Assembly: GCA_012518395.1 (NCBI GenBank)
Contig: JAAYSJ010000168.1
Coordinates: 1-47,327 of the forward strand
DNA: 47,327 nucleotides
Reading direction: 5' to 3'
Origin: Clostridiales bacterium
GTDB lineage: Bacteria; Bacillota; Clostridia; Caldicoprobacterales; UBA3941
Shown here piece after piece: positions 9,139 through 17,561 of this stretch. Each line of letters starts with the position of its first letter. The first letter of the stretch is position 1. The notes under the pieces were generated by a model. It ran no database searches. It was not told the DNA's origin and saw only the letters and a program-made list of their open reading frames with translations. Both the position numbers and the translations under genes were made by a program.

Positions 9139-10188
9139 TCAAATAAAGGAAATCTGAACTGGCTCACCAGGATAAACCAGATTGGAGACCTGAAGTCCAA
9201 TAAGCCTTATTGGCTTTAACAAAGGAACTCGATCTTTCAAGATCTCCGATGATCTTTCATAGATCAACAGGGACGAATCAATGGGATTTGGTAGAGTTAC
9301 GCTCCTTGTTATATATTTAAAGTCGTTATACCTGATTTTAAGAGTAATAGTGCGGCATTTAAGAGCCTGCTTGGTCATACGTCTGCCAATAGCAAGGGAA
9401 AATTCTCTAAGACAATTTCGTAATACGCCTAAATCATCTGTATCCGATTCCAAAGTCGTCTCTTCGCTTATGCTCTTTGTTTCCTGTTCTGTTTGAACGG
9501 GGCTGTAATCTATTCCCCGACATAATTGTATAAGCTCATGGGCTCTCCGCCCCCAGTTGCTCAAGAGAAATTCACGATCATACTCTAAAAGATCTTTGAC
9601 TGTAAAAATACCTATATTATTTAAATCCCTTTCCGTCTTCTCCCCAACCCCCCATACTTTACGAATAGACATTCTGGGCAGAATATCCCTGGCTTTCTCT
9701 GGTGTTATTACTGTAAAACCGTCGGGCTTTCTCATATCTGAGGCCATCTTTGCTATAAACTTATTATAGGACACACCTACTGACGAAGTTAGACCTGTTC
9801 TTAACAGGATATCCTTTTTTATATTCTTTGCGGTCTCTATAGGGTTCCCATCTGATATCTCAAGAAAGGCTTCGTCTATTGATACAGGTTCTATTATAGG
9901 CGTATATTCTCTAAAGATAGAATGAATTTGTCTGGATACTTTCTTGTATTTTTCCATATTCACAGGCAAAAATACAATATTAGGGCATAGTCTGGCAGCC
10001 TGACTACATGGCATGGCCGAATGGATGCCGAATTTCCTTGCCTCATAGGAAGCAGCGCTTACAACACCCCTGCCTTTAGGATCACCGCCTACCACTACCG
10101 GCTTATTCCTATATTGAGGTCGATCCCTTTGCTCTACAGAGGCGTAAAAAGCATCCATGTCGACATGAATTACAACAAGCTCTGTCAT
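9139..10188 (-). CDS. dinB: DNA polymerase IV (Y-family)
   Basis: Translesion DNA polymerase lacking proofreading. The 349-residue protein starts MTELVVIHVDMDAFYASVEQ, with the first metal-binding Asp and the Y-family steric-gate region. It continues with KPVVVGGDPKGRGVVSAASYEAR and the catalytic SIDEAFLE (Asp-Glu). A helix-hairpin-helix region (RKVWGVGEKTERDL) and little-finger domain follow. The ATG at 10188 has a GGGGGG site and fits the family start; the 35-residue upstream extension of the frame overlaps the HPr-like gene and is not coding. I see no beta-clamp consensus at the very C-terminus. It is 31 bases downstream of the HPr-like gene, probably one operon. Confidence 0.95.
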   Translation of the reverse strand: MTELVVIHVDMDAFYASVEQRDRPQYRNKPVVVGGDPKGRGVVSAASYEARKFGIHSAMPCSQAARLCPNIVFLPVNMEKYKKVSRQIHSIFREYTPIIEPVSIDEAFLEISDGNPIETAKNIKKDILLRTGLTSSVGVSYNKFIAKMASDMRKPDGFTVITPEKARDILPRMSIRKVWGVGEKTERDLNNIGIFTVKDLLEYDREFLLSNWGRRAHELIQLCRGIDYSPVQTEQETKSISEETTLESDTDDLGVLRNCLREFSLAIGRRMTKQALKCRTITLKIRYNDFKYITRSVTLPNPIDSSLLIYERSSEILKDRVPLLKPIRLIGLQVSNLVYPGEPVQISFI

Positions 10189-10219
10189 AATTACCCCCCG
10201 TAAAAGTGTTTTCCCGGAT

Positions 10220-10486
10220 CTAGCTTTTCTGCAAGCCCTCCTCCAATAACAGGGTAAGATTGTACATAGCCTCTGTCTCATCAGAGCCGACAATTTTCAC
10301 GGTAAATTTGGTACCCCCAAAGATACCCAGGGCGAGGATTGATAAAAGGCTCTTGCCATTACCCGTTTTATTTCCCTTAATTATGCGAATCTCTGAACTA
10401 TATGAATTAGCTATCTTTGTAAATCGGGCAGCTGCTTGGGCATGTAAGCCTATACCTTCTTCTATTATAAATTCCTTTTCTATCAT
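10220..10486 (-). CDS. HPr-like phosphocarrier paralogue
   Basis: An 88-residue protein, the length of HPr. His15 is in GIGLHAQAAARF and Ser46 in TGNGKSLLSILALGI. These are the PEP-dependent and the HPr-kinase phosphorylation positions of the PTS protein. The conserved HARP of HPr is HAQA here: Arg17 is Gln and Pro18 is Ala. Arg17 helps stabilise the phosphohistidine, so sugar-PTS activity may be weak. It may serve as a Crh-like regulator or a specialised carrier. The ATG at 10486 follows GGAAGG. No ptsI or EII gene is nearby, and dinB follows. Confidence 0.85.
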   Translation of the reverse strand: MIEKEFIIEEGIGLHAQAAARFTKIANSYSSEIRIIKGNKTGNGKSLLSILALGIFGGTKFTVKIVGSDETEAMYNLTLLLEEGLQKS

Positions 10487-10835
10487 CTGGTTCCTTCCCC
10501 CAATTATCGATGTCAGTAGGCACAAAAAGCAAATATGGGAAGCGGCTGCCTTTGTACCCTTGGTAATTATAATATATCAAAAAATGTTACTTGTCCACTA
10601 CCCAAAAATAAGCCCCATGGCTTCCATCCTATGGACTTGCCTGCTTCTATCTTAAATTTTAGTCTGTCCCATAAACTGATTATTCTTTCTGCTGGTGGAG
10701 AAGCAAATGTTTTTTGCATTCTACCGATCCCAATAAAAAATAATGATTACACTGTAAAGCCCCAAATCAATCCAGGGTTAAGCAGCATAATCATTATTAT
10801 AATGTCATTATATAAGCACCATAGGTACTATCGGT
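10487..10835. other. Intergenic region between lpdA and the HPr-like gene
   Basis: No supportable gene in 349 bases. A plus-strand open frame (10535-10849) lacks a ribosome-binding site and crosses the lpdA end. The distal third holds a copy of the dispersed repeat described separately. I see no clear terminator for the PDH operon. Confidence 0.5.
10706..10804. repeat. Dispersed intergenic repeat, divergent copy
   Basis: The left end (10706-10720, AATGTTTTTTGCATT) and right end (10780-10804) resemble the ends of the element at 34761-34861. A 19-base stretch (10780-10798) is identical to 34830-34848. The copy is about 99 bases long; its terminal inverted repeat is eroded. Confidence 0.55.
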
Positions 10836-12233
10836 CTAGAAATGGATAGCATTTCCTTCTACGGTTCTGGCAGCCTCTAATACGCCTTCTGATAAGGTCG
10901 GATGGGCATGTATCATCGATACTATATCCACCGGCAAAAGTTCCGCTGTTTTAGCCAAAAGCAATTCATGGATGAGTTCCGTTGCCTCAGCACCAACAAT
11001 GTGGCCGCCCAGGATCTCATTAGTTGATGGATCATATACAATTTTGACCATCCCGTCCGCGTTTTCAATAGCCACGGCCTTCCCTACGCCTCTGTATGGG
11101 AATGTAGCTGCTTTATAATCTACCCCTGTTTCCTTGGCCTTTTCTTCCGTTAAGCCAAAGCTTGCTATCTGGGGTTCGCAATATACGGCACTGGGAATAG
11201 CACTGGAATCAACTTTTGGTTCCGGATTTAACCCGGCCATATGTTCAACGGCTATTTCGCCTTCCTTTGAAGCAACATGGGCTAAGAGCGGAGAATTTAC
11301 AATGTCACCTATAGCAAATATATTTGGTGTCTTCGTCTTATAGTAATCCCCTACGGGAACAAAACCCCTGTCTGTTTCTATTCCCACATTTTCCAAACCT
11401 ATTCCCCGGGTATTAGGAGCCCGACCTACAGCAACTAATACCTTTTCCACCTCTTGAGTAAATTGTTTGCCTTTTGCATCTTCCATTGTAACCAAAATTC
11501 TTTCGTTCCCCTGCTCAGCCATAGATAAGGCCTTTGTGCCGGTATATAGTTTGACGCCCTGCTTTTTAAAGGCTTTATTCACTACGTCCGACATCTCTTT
11601 ATCCTCAAGGGGCAATATAGAGTCCATCATCTCGACTACATGGACTTCCACTCCAAAGGCGTTTAGAACATAGGCAAATTCCATCCCAATGGCCCCTGCA
11701 CCTAAAATAAGTATGTCTTTTGGCAATTTATCTAACATCAAAGCCCCTGTAGAGGACAATACCTTATCCTCGTCTATGGTAAAGCCCGGAATCTCCCGAG
11801 GGCTGGAACCTGTAGCTACCATAATGTATTTGGCGGTGTATTCTTTATCGTTCCCTACCTTTACACGGTTAGCGGACATTATTGTTCCATTGCCCATAAT
11901 CAATTCTACATTATTCTTTTTTAATAGGAACTGTACTCCCCTGCCTAACATATCGGCAGCCTTCCTGGATTTTTTGAATACAGTACTATAATCAAAGCCG
12001 CTCTCATCAATCTTTATCCCCATATCCATCAAAGATTTTCTATCGCTATATATTCCTGCCTGATGGATTAACGCCTTGGAGGGTATGCAACCGATGTTCA
12101 AGCAAACGCCACCCGGTTTGTCCTTCTCGATCACAGCGGTTTTAAGGCCTAGCTGGGAAGCGCGGATAGCGGCTACATAGCCACCCGGTCCCGACCCAAT
12201 CACCAATAAATCGTAGTCATAATTTCTGTCCAT
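10836..12233 (-). CDS. lpdA: Dihydrolipoyl dehydrogenase (E3) of the PDH complex
   Basis: FAD enzyme that reoxidises the dihydrolipoyl arm of E2 with NAD. The 465-residue protein has the FAD fingerprint VIGSGPGGYVAA, the redox disulfide C44-C49 in GGVCLNIGC, an NAD Rossmann motif (ILGAGAIGMEFA) and the C-terminal catalytic pair in HAHPTLSE (H444, E449). The ATG at 12233 follows a good AAGGAGG. The longer frame reaching 12272 lacks support and would overlap E2. It is the last gene of the PDH operon. No lipoyl domain is fused at its N-terminus. Confidence 0.95.
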   Translation of the reverse strand: MDRNYDYDLLVIGSGPGGYVAAIRASQLGLKTAVIEKDKPGGVCLNIGCIPSKALIHQAGIYSDRKSLMDMGIKIDESGFDYSTVFKKSRKAADMLGRGVQFLLKKNNVELIMGNGTIMSANRVKVGNDKEYTAKYIMVATGSSPREIPGFTIDEDKVLSSTGALMLDKLPKDILILGAGAIGMEFAYVLNAFGVEVHVVEMMDSILPLEDKEMSDVVNKAFKKQGVKLYTGTKALSMAEQGNERILVTMEDAKGKQFTQEVEKVLVAVGRAPNTRGIGLENVGIETDRGFVPVGDYYKTKTPNIFAIGDIVNSPLLAHVASKEGEIAVEHMAGLNPEPKVDSSAIPSAVYCEPQIASFGLTEEKAKETGVDYKAATFPYRGVGKAVAIENADGMVKIVYDPSTNEILGGHIVGAEATELIHELLLAKTAELLPVDIVSMIHAHPTLSEGVLEAARTVEGNAIHF

Positions 12234-12268
12234 GCAATATTGCCTCCTTGTGCAATTTGTTATATTTA

Positions 12269-13507
12269 TCAATACAGTACCCTAATGGGGTCCTCAATGA
12301 TATCCTTTAGATTTTTTAGAAAGGCTGCCCCTACGGCCCCATCAATTACTCTGTGATCACAAGATAGCGTCATAGCCATCCTTGAATGGATCTCTATTCC
12401 GTCATCTTCCCCTACTACAGGCTCACGCACCATACTGCCTACCGCTAGTATGGCAGAACCCGGCGGGTTTATTATAGCAGTAAATTCTTCAATACCAAAA
12501 GAACCTAAGTTGCTTATGGTAAAAGTAGCCCCAGCATATTCTTCCGGAGTAAGCTGGTTGTTTAAAGCTTTATCGATGAGCCCTTTCAGCTCCCTGTCTA
12601 TTTCAACGATCCCCTTATTCCCACAATTTCTAACTACAGGGGTAATAAGCCCATCATCCTGTGCTACAGCCAAGCCTATGTCAATACTGCCATGTCTTAG
12701 TATAGTCTCGCCCTGCCAAGTCGCATTTATCGCCGGATATCCTTTCAAGGCCTGGGCAACAAACTTTATTATAAAGGCATTAAAGGAAACCTTCTCTTTC
12801 AAGGTGGCATTAAGAGCCTTACGGGCCTTCATCAATCCGTCGACCCCTGCCTTCACCCTCAAATAGTAATGAGGAGCGCTGTATTTGGATTCGGCCAGCC
12901 TCTGGGCGATGATCTTGCGCTTTTGTGAAACGAGGATAGTTTCATCCTCTAGCGGTGATGTCATTATTGCAGGCCTGGAAACTGGCTGTTGAGAAACGCC
13001 CCGTACCTTATGCCCCGCTTCTATTATATCATGCTTTACGATCCTTCCGCCAGGTCCTGTTCCCCTTATAAGAGATAAATCCAGGCCTTGGATTCCTGCC
13101 ATCTTCCTGGCCAAGGGCGAAGCCAATATCCGGTTTCCATGGGTAGCACCCGGGGCTATCTCCTTAGCCATAAGATCAAGGGCATCGTCAATGGATACTC
13201 CTTCCCCATTTTCTTTATCCTGGGGCATAGGGGTTGTATCTACTGACATCAGGTCGGCTATATCCTCTCCGGTTTCACCTATAATCCCTATAGGGGAGCC
13301 TATAGCTGCCTCTTCTCCCGGTTTAACTAATATCTTTAACAGGGTTCCTTCCTGTGCAGATTCATAGTCCATGGTAGCTTTATCAGTTTCCACCTGGCAT
13401 AATAAGTCTCCTGACTCTACCTTGTCTCCTTCTTCCTTTTCCCAACTAGATATGATCCCTGTCTCCATAGTAGGGGACAAGGCCACCATCAATATATGTT
13501 CAGCCAT
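12269..13507 (-). CDS. pdhC: Dihydrolipoyllysine acetyltransferase (E2)
   Basis: Core of the pyruvate dehydrogenase complex, transferring acetyl groups to CoA. Domains in 412 residues: one lipoyl domain (about 2-78) with lipoyl-lysine K43 in VETDKATMD; a linker; a peripheral subunit-binding domain (about 125-160, ASPLARKMAG to GRIVKHDI); and a catalytic domain with the active-site motif DHRVIDG (H385, D389). One lipoyl domain and this spacing match the short alpha-proteobacterial and plastid-type E2. A TATAG site and short gaps join it to E1beta (22 bases) and E3 (35 bases). Confidence 0.94.
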   Translation of the reverse strand: MAEHILMVALSPTMETGIISSWEKEEGDKVESGDLLCQVETDKATMDYESAQEGTLLKILVKPGEEAAIGSPIGIIGETGEDIADLMSVDTTPMPQDKENGEGVSIDDALDLMAKEIAPGATHGNRILASPLARKMAGIQGLDLSLIRGTGPGGRIVKHDIIEAGHKVRGVSQQPVSRPAIMTSPLEDETILVSQKRKIIAQRLAESKYSAPHYYLRVKAGVDGLMKARKALNATLKEKVSFNAFIIKFVAQALKGYPAINATWQGETILRHGSIDIGLAVAQDDGLITPVVRNCGNKGIVEIDRELKGLIDKALNNQLTPEEYAGATFTISNLGSFGIEEFTAIINPPGSAILAVGSMVREPVVGEDDGIEIHSRMAMTLSCDHRVIDGAVGAAFLKNLKDIIEDPIRVLY

Positions 13508-13529
13508 ACTATCCCTCCTATTCCTAAAG

Positions 13530-14507
13530 CTAAATATATAGAACCTTCTTTACTGCATTGACAACTTTTTTCACCGATGGCTGCGCTGCCAGCTCCAGTC
13601 TATGGTTGTAAGGCATGGGGACATCTTCCCCCGTCACCAATTCCACCGGCGCATCCAGATAATCAAAGCAATTTCTGGATACCAGCCAACCTACATGAGA
13701 GGCTACGCTGGCCATGGGCCATGCTTCGTCCACTATGACGCATCTATTAGTCTTTCTTACAGATTCATATATGGTCTTTTCGTCCAAGGGTCTTAAGGAT
13801 CTAAGATCCACTATTTCTGCTTCGATCCCTATCCGTTCCAATTCGGCAGCAGCCTCTTGACACACCTTTAGGGGTTTTGAATAGGTAATTATGGTCACAT
13901 CGCTGCCCTCTCTTTTTATATCTGCTTTCCCAAAAGGTATCAGGTATTCTTCTTGGGGCACCTCTCCCTTCCAGGAATACATTAGCTCCCCCTCTAAAAA
14001 TACTATAGGATTATCATCCCTGATGGCAGTCTTTAACAGACCTTTAGCATCATAAGGGGTAGCAGGGGCAACTACTTTTAATCCAGGGATGTGGACAAAA
14101 AGAGATTGCAGTGCCTGGGAATGCTGTGCAGCTAAGTATTCAGCAGGTCCATTGGGACCCCTAAAAACAATAGGTATTTTAAACTGTCCCCCGGACATAT
14201 ATAACATTTTAGCTGCGTTATTTATCACCTGATCTAAAGCCATCAAAGAAAAATTAAAGGTCATCCATTCAACCACAGGCCTTAAGCCTGCCATGGCTGC
14301 ACCTATCCCTACCCCGGTAAAACCTTCCTCAGTAATAGGCGTATCAATAACCCTCTTGGAACCATATTTATCCCATAAACCTTGGCTTACCTTATAAGCC
14401 CCGTCATATTCTGCTACCTCTTCACCCATTAAAAATACATTATCATCCCGGGCCATTTCTTCGTCTATTGCGTCCCTTACAGCCTCACGATAAGTTATGA
14501 TAGGCAT
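13530..14507 (-). CDS. pdhB: Pyruvate dehydrogenase E1 component, beta subunit
   Basis: Forms the E1 heterotetramer with E1alpha. The 325-residue sequence has LMGEEVAEYDGAYKVSQGL near the N-terminus, TPITEEGFTGVGIGAAMAGL, and the segment YMSGGQFKIPIVFRGPNG. These are characteristic of PDH-type E1beta from alpha-proteobacteria, plastids and mitochondria rather than Bacillus PDH or acetoin dehydrogenase. The ATG at 14507 has AAGGAGG upstream. It sits between E1alpha (45-base gap) and E2 (22-base gap). Confidence 0.93.
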   Translation of the reverse strand: MPIITYREAVRDAIDEEMARDDNVFLMGEEVAEYDGAYKVSQGLWDKYGSKRVIDTPITEEGFTGVGIGAAMAGLRPVVEWMTFNFSLMALDQVINNAAKMLYMSGGQFKIPIVFRGPNGPAEYLAAQHSQALQSLFVHIPGLKVVAPATPYDAKGLLKTAIRDDNPIVFLEGELMYSWKGEVPQEEYLIPFGKADIKREGSDVTIITYSKPLKVCQEAAAELERIGIEAEIVDLRSLRPLDEKTIYESVRKTNRCVIVDEAWPMASVASHVGWLVSRNCFDYLDAPVELVTGEDVPMPYNHRLELAAQPSVKKVVNAVKKVLYI

Positions 14508-14551
14508 TCAACAGCCCTCCTTAAATTTATATCAATTCTCCAAAACGAAAT

Positions 14552-15535
14552 CTAGACTAAAATATCCTCATATAGTGCCGCCAAGTCAGGTTCTTCACTA
14601 TTCTCAGCAAATTCGACAGCCCGGTTCGATTCGATTTTAGCTTGCTGGTCAATGGCCTTATATTCATCTTCAGTTATCAAATTATGCTCTACCATAGCAT
14701 CCCTAAGCAAGGTTATAGGGTCTTGATTCCTGTACTCATCCAATTCCTCCCGGGTTCTGTATCTGCCGGGATCGCTCATGGAATGCCCTTTATATCTATA
14801 GGTTTTAACCTCTAAAAAGCTGGGGATTCCTTTATCCCTGGCCCGTTTTGCTGCCTCCAGGGTCTCCTCATAAACCTCCAATACATTCATACCATCTACT
14901 TGTTTTCCGGGAATGCCATAGCTATCTCCCATTATGTAAAAGTCGTGGACTGATGAAACCCTTTCAAAATTGGTGCCCATACCATATTGGTTGTTTTCAC
15001 ATATAAACACAACGGGCAGATTCCATACCTTAGCCATATTAAGGCTTTCATGAAATGCCCCTTGATGGATAGCTCCATCGCCAAAGTAGCATAGGACTAC
15101 TCCGTCTTCTTCCTTGTATTTTATCTTTAAAGCTATACCCACAGCTAAGGGGATGTGGGAGCCTACGATCCCATGCCCACCGTACATGTGTTTTTCTTTA
15201 TCAAAAAGATGCATAGAGCCGCCCTTCCCTTTGGAACAGCCCGTCACCTTTCCATATAACTCAGCCATTAAAACTCCTGGATCCATACCGCAGGATAGCG
15301 CATGGCCATGATCTCTGTATGTTGTGAGAACATAATCTTTAGTCAAGTCAACAGCAGCAATAGATCCTGTGGCTACAGCCTCCTGCCCTATATATAGGTG
15401 GCAGAATCCGCCTATTTTCTGCAGGCCGTACATCTGCCCGGCTTTCTCCTCAAACCTGCGCATCAGCACCATTTCTTCAAGGAGCCCCAGCAGGAATTCT
15501 TTATTATACTTTTCCAGTTGGAAGATTCTGCTCAT
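14552..15535 (-). CDS. pdhA: Pyruvate dehydrogenase E1 component, alpha subunit
   Basis: Thiamine diphosphate-dependent decarboxylase subunit. The 327-residue protein has the ThDP motif GDGAIHQGAFHESLNMAK followed by NNQYGMGT. It also has the phosphorylation-loop-like stretch TYRYKGHSMSDPGRYR, typical of PDH E1alpha of the short (TIGR03182-like) type. MRRFEEKAGQMYG near residue 24 also fits. The ATG shares one base with the stop of the upstream flavin-binding gene (TAATG), so translation is coupled. Acetoin dehydrogenase is the main alternative but fits the motifs less well. Confidence 0.92.
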   Translation of the reverse strand: MSRIFQLEKYNKEFLLGLLEEMVLMRRFEEKAGQMYGLQKIGGFCHLYIGQEAVATGSIAAVDLTKDYVLTTYRDHGHALSCGMDPGVLMAELYGKVTGCSKGKGGSMHLFDKEKHMYGGHGIVGSHIPLAVGIALKIKYKEEDGVVLCYFGDGAIHQGAFHESLNMAKVWNLPVVFICENNQYGMGTNFERVSSVHDFYIMGDSYGIPGKQVDGMNVLEVYEETLEAAKRARDKGIPSFLEVKTYRYKGHSMSDPGRYRTREELDEYRNQDPITLLRDAMVEHNLITEDEYKAIDQQAKIESNRAVEFAENSEEPDLAALYEDILV

Positions 15536-15984
15536 TAATCTCCCCCCTTAAAACTTATATTTTCACTTTTCCCCTTTAAAGGCTCAAAACATACAGCCTC
15601 TTCTATTACCGTTTCCATAACAACGAATTCAGGATCCGGGGTGGATACCTTCCAAAATATATTTAGTCTTTTACCTATGGTCTGTAGTATTTCAGTCTTT
15701 ATTGAGGGGTTGTCGAGTATGCTTACCACACCTCTAACATTGATGATCCTATCCAGTGATTTGCTCTGTATCATCCACTCAACTTTGGGGTTTTTCTCCA
15801 CTTCCCGTGTCTTTCTTGAACCTTTTTCTGCTACGGAATAGATATACCCAGGCCTCCCTTTTAGAGTAGTGGGTGTCAGCCACCGCATTCTTGGGATGCC
15901 ATTCTCATCAATTGTGGCAAAGACCGCGGTTTGGGCATCGGATATCACACTTTCCAGCCTTCTGAAAAATTCATAGCTTTGCAA
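15535..15984 (-). CDS. Pyridoxamine 5'-phosphate oxidase-like FMN-binding protein
   Basis: A 149-residue split-barrel protein with AVFATIDENGIPRMRWLTP near the N-terminus, the usual opening of PNPOx-like flavin-binding proteins. The pattern KNPKVEWMIQS follows at the middle. It lacks the full PdxH active-site set, so general FMN or F420-type reductase or sensor activity is more likely than vitamin B6 synthesis. The TTG start at 15984 follows GGAGGGA. It is the first gene of the PDH operon, overlapping pdhA by one base, which suggests a link to the complex, but its role is unknown. Confidence 0.72.
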   Translation of the reverse strand: MQSYEFFRRLESVISDAQTAVFATIDENGIPRMRWLTPTTLKGRPGYIYSVAEKGSRKTREVEKNPKVEWMIQSKSLDRIINVRGVVSILDNPSIKTEILQTIGKRLNIFWKVSTPDPEFVVMETVIEEAVCFEPLKGKSENISFKGGD

Positions 15985-16076
15985 TATATCTCCCTCCCAT
16001 TACAATGTATTCAGGTTGTTATTAACTACCTTTCTATCATTATACACTCTTCCAAAGGGGATTAAACCCAAAATAA

Positions 16077-16098
16077 AAAAGGCCGCAACCGGCCTTTT
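16077..16098 (-). terminator. Intrinsic terminator after alaA
   Basis: A perfect 9-base stem (AAAAGGCCG, 16077-16085, with 16090-16098) has a 4-base loop. On the minus strand it is followed by TTATTTT. It lies about 75 bases beyond the alaA stop and upstream of the PDH operon. Confidence 0.75.
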
Positions 16099-16172
16099 CT
16101 TATCAAAGATAATACTTATTGAAACAGTTTAAATATCGGAGGCTTTCTCCGTAAAACCACTACAAGGGTTGG

Positions 16173-17399
16173 TTATGCCCCTTGCATATAATCAGCCAAG
16201 AAACTTTCCAGCCGATCAAGGGCGACTTTCAGGTCTGTTAGATTTGGTAAAAAGACTATCCTGAAATGATCCGGCTCGGGCCAGTTAAACCCGGTGCCCT
16301 GGACTAATAACACCTTTTCCTGCAAAAGAAAGTCCTTGACGAACTTTTCATCGCTTTCTATACCAAACCGTTTTATATCCAATTTTGGAAACAGATAGAA
16401 GGCCCCCTTAGGTTTTGTACAAGATATTCCCGGTATATTATTTAATCTTTCCCAGGCATAATCCCTTTGCTCTTTAAGCCTGCCTCCGGGCAAAATCAAT
16501 TCTTGTAAGCTTTGGTATCCCCCAAGGGCAGTTTGAATACTATATTGGGCCGGGACATTGCTGCACAGCCTCATAGAAGACAGCATATCTAGACCTTCGA
16601 TATAGCTCTCAGCCCCCGTTTTATCGCCGCTTACTACCATCCACCCTACACGAAAACCTGCAACCCTGTGGGATTTAGACAGACCGCTGAGGGTTATAAA
16701 TAGCAGGTCATCAGCCATGGCAGCTAATGAAGTATGCGTAGTTTCATCATACAAAATCCTGTCGTATATCTCGTCAGCGAAAATAATAAGATTATTTTCC
16801 CTGGCAATTTCAAGAATCCCTTCCAGAATCTCAATAGGGTATACAGACCCGGTAGGATTATTTGGATTTATAACTACTATTCCTTTGGTGTTTGGGGTGA
16901 TTTTTCCCTTGATATCCTCTAAATCAGGGTACCAATCGGATTCTTCATCACAGATATAATGTACCGGCCTCCCCCCAGCCAGATTCACCGCTGCTGTCCA
17001 TAGGGGATAATCCGGGGCTGGAATAAGGATTTCATCCCCCGAATCCAATAATCCCTGCATAGACATCATTATAAGTTCACTTACCCCATTGCCTATATAT
17101 ATATCCTCCATGCCCACGCCTTCGATACCCTTGTCTTGACAATACTGCATTATTGCCTTACGGGCAGGAAATATCCCTTTAGAATCGCTATAGCCCTGGG
17201 CATTGTTAAGGTTCATTATAACGTCTACAATGATTTCATCTGGTGCTTTAAGACCAAAGGGAGCAGGATTTCCGATATTCAGTTTGATTATATTGTATCC
17301 TTCTTCCTCCAACCTTGCTGCCTCATCCATTATAGGCCCTCTTATATCGTAGCATACATTATCAAGTTTCCTTGATTTTTTAATTGTTTTCAATTTCAA
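16173..17399 (-). CDS. alaA: Alanine/aspartate-type aminotransferase (AlaA family)
   Basis: PLP-dependent aminotransferase, most likely making alanine from pyruvate and glutamate. The 408-residue protein has the AlaA signature near the start (YDIRGPIMDEAARLEEEG, then KLNIGNPAPFG). It also has INPNNPTG, the cofactor Asp and Tyr in FADEIYDR, and the PLP lysine in SGLSKSHRVAGFRVGW. The start is a TTG at 17399 with GGAGG five bases upstream. It has its own terminator and a TATAAT-like -10 upstream, so it appears monocistronic between the rng end and the PDH operon. Confidence 0.92.
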   Translation of the reverse strand: MKLKTIKKSRKLDNVCYDIRGPIMDEAARLEEEGYNIIKLNIGNPAPFGLKAPDEIIVDVIMNLNNAQGYSDSKGIFPARKAIMQYCQDKGIEGVGMEDIYIGNGVSELIMMSMQGLLDSGDEILIPAPDYPLWTAAVNLAGGRPVHYICDEESDWYPDLEDIKGKITPNTKGIVVINPNNPTGSVYPIEILEGILEIARENNLIIFADEIYDRILYDETTHTSLAAMADDLLFITLSGLSKSHRVAGFRVGWMVVSGDKTGAESYIEGLDMLSSMRLCSNVPAQYSIQTALGGYQSLQELILPGGRLKEQRDYAWERLNNIPGISCTKPKGAFYLFPKLDIKRFGIESDEKFVKDFLLQEKVLLVQGTGFNWPEPDHFRIVFLPNLTDLKVALDRLESFLADYMQGA

Positions 17400-17489
17400 T
17401 TAGTCCTCCCTGCTTTACTAACTATCTAACTATTCCACTGATTATACTGTAACAAGGCTATCCAGATTCTTCAAGTGCCACTTAACATG

Positions 17490-17518
17490 AAAAATATAAG
17501 GAGGCGGTTCCCCCGCCC
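17490..17518 (-). terminator. Possible terminator after rng
   Basis: On the minus strand, GGGGGCGG pairs with CCGCCTCC (one G-U pair) over a 5-base loop. It is followed by TTATATTTTTC, about 45 bases after the rng stop. Confidence 0.45.
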
Positions 17519-17561
17519 CCATCTTTAGAAGTCATTTGTTTAAGCCTCAGAGAATTTCCCT

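Noticed and set aside
10189-10293. 35-residue N-terminal extension of DinB
   Set aside because: It overlaps the HPr-like gene and lacks family similarity; ATG at 10188 has a strong site.
10535-10849. 104-codon plus-strand frame between the HPr-like gene and lpdA
   Set aside because: No ribosome-binding site, low-complexity Ile run, crosses the lpdA stop and the dispersed repeat; not a credible gene.
10836-15535. The PDH operon as an acetoin dehydrogenase operon
   Set aside because: E1alpha and E1beta motifs (HSMSDPGRYR, YMSGGQFKIPIVFRGPNG) and absence of acoR/acoX-like neighbours favour PDH.
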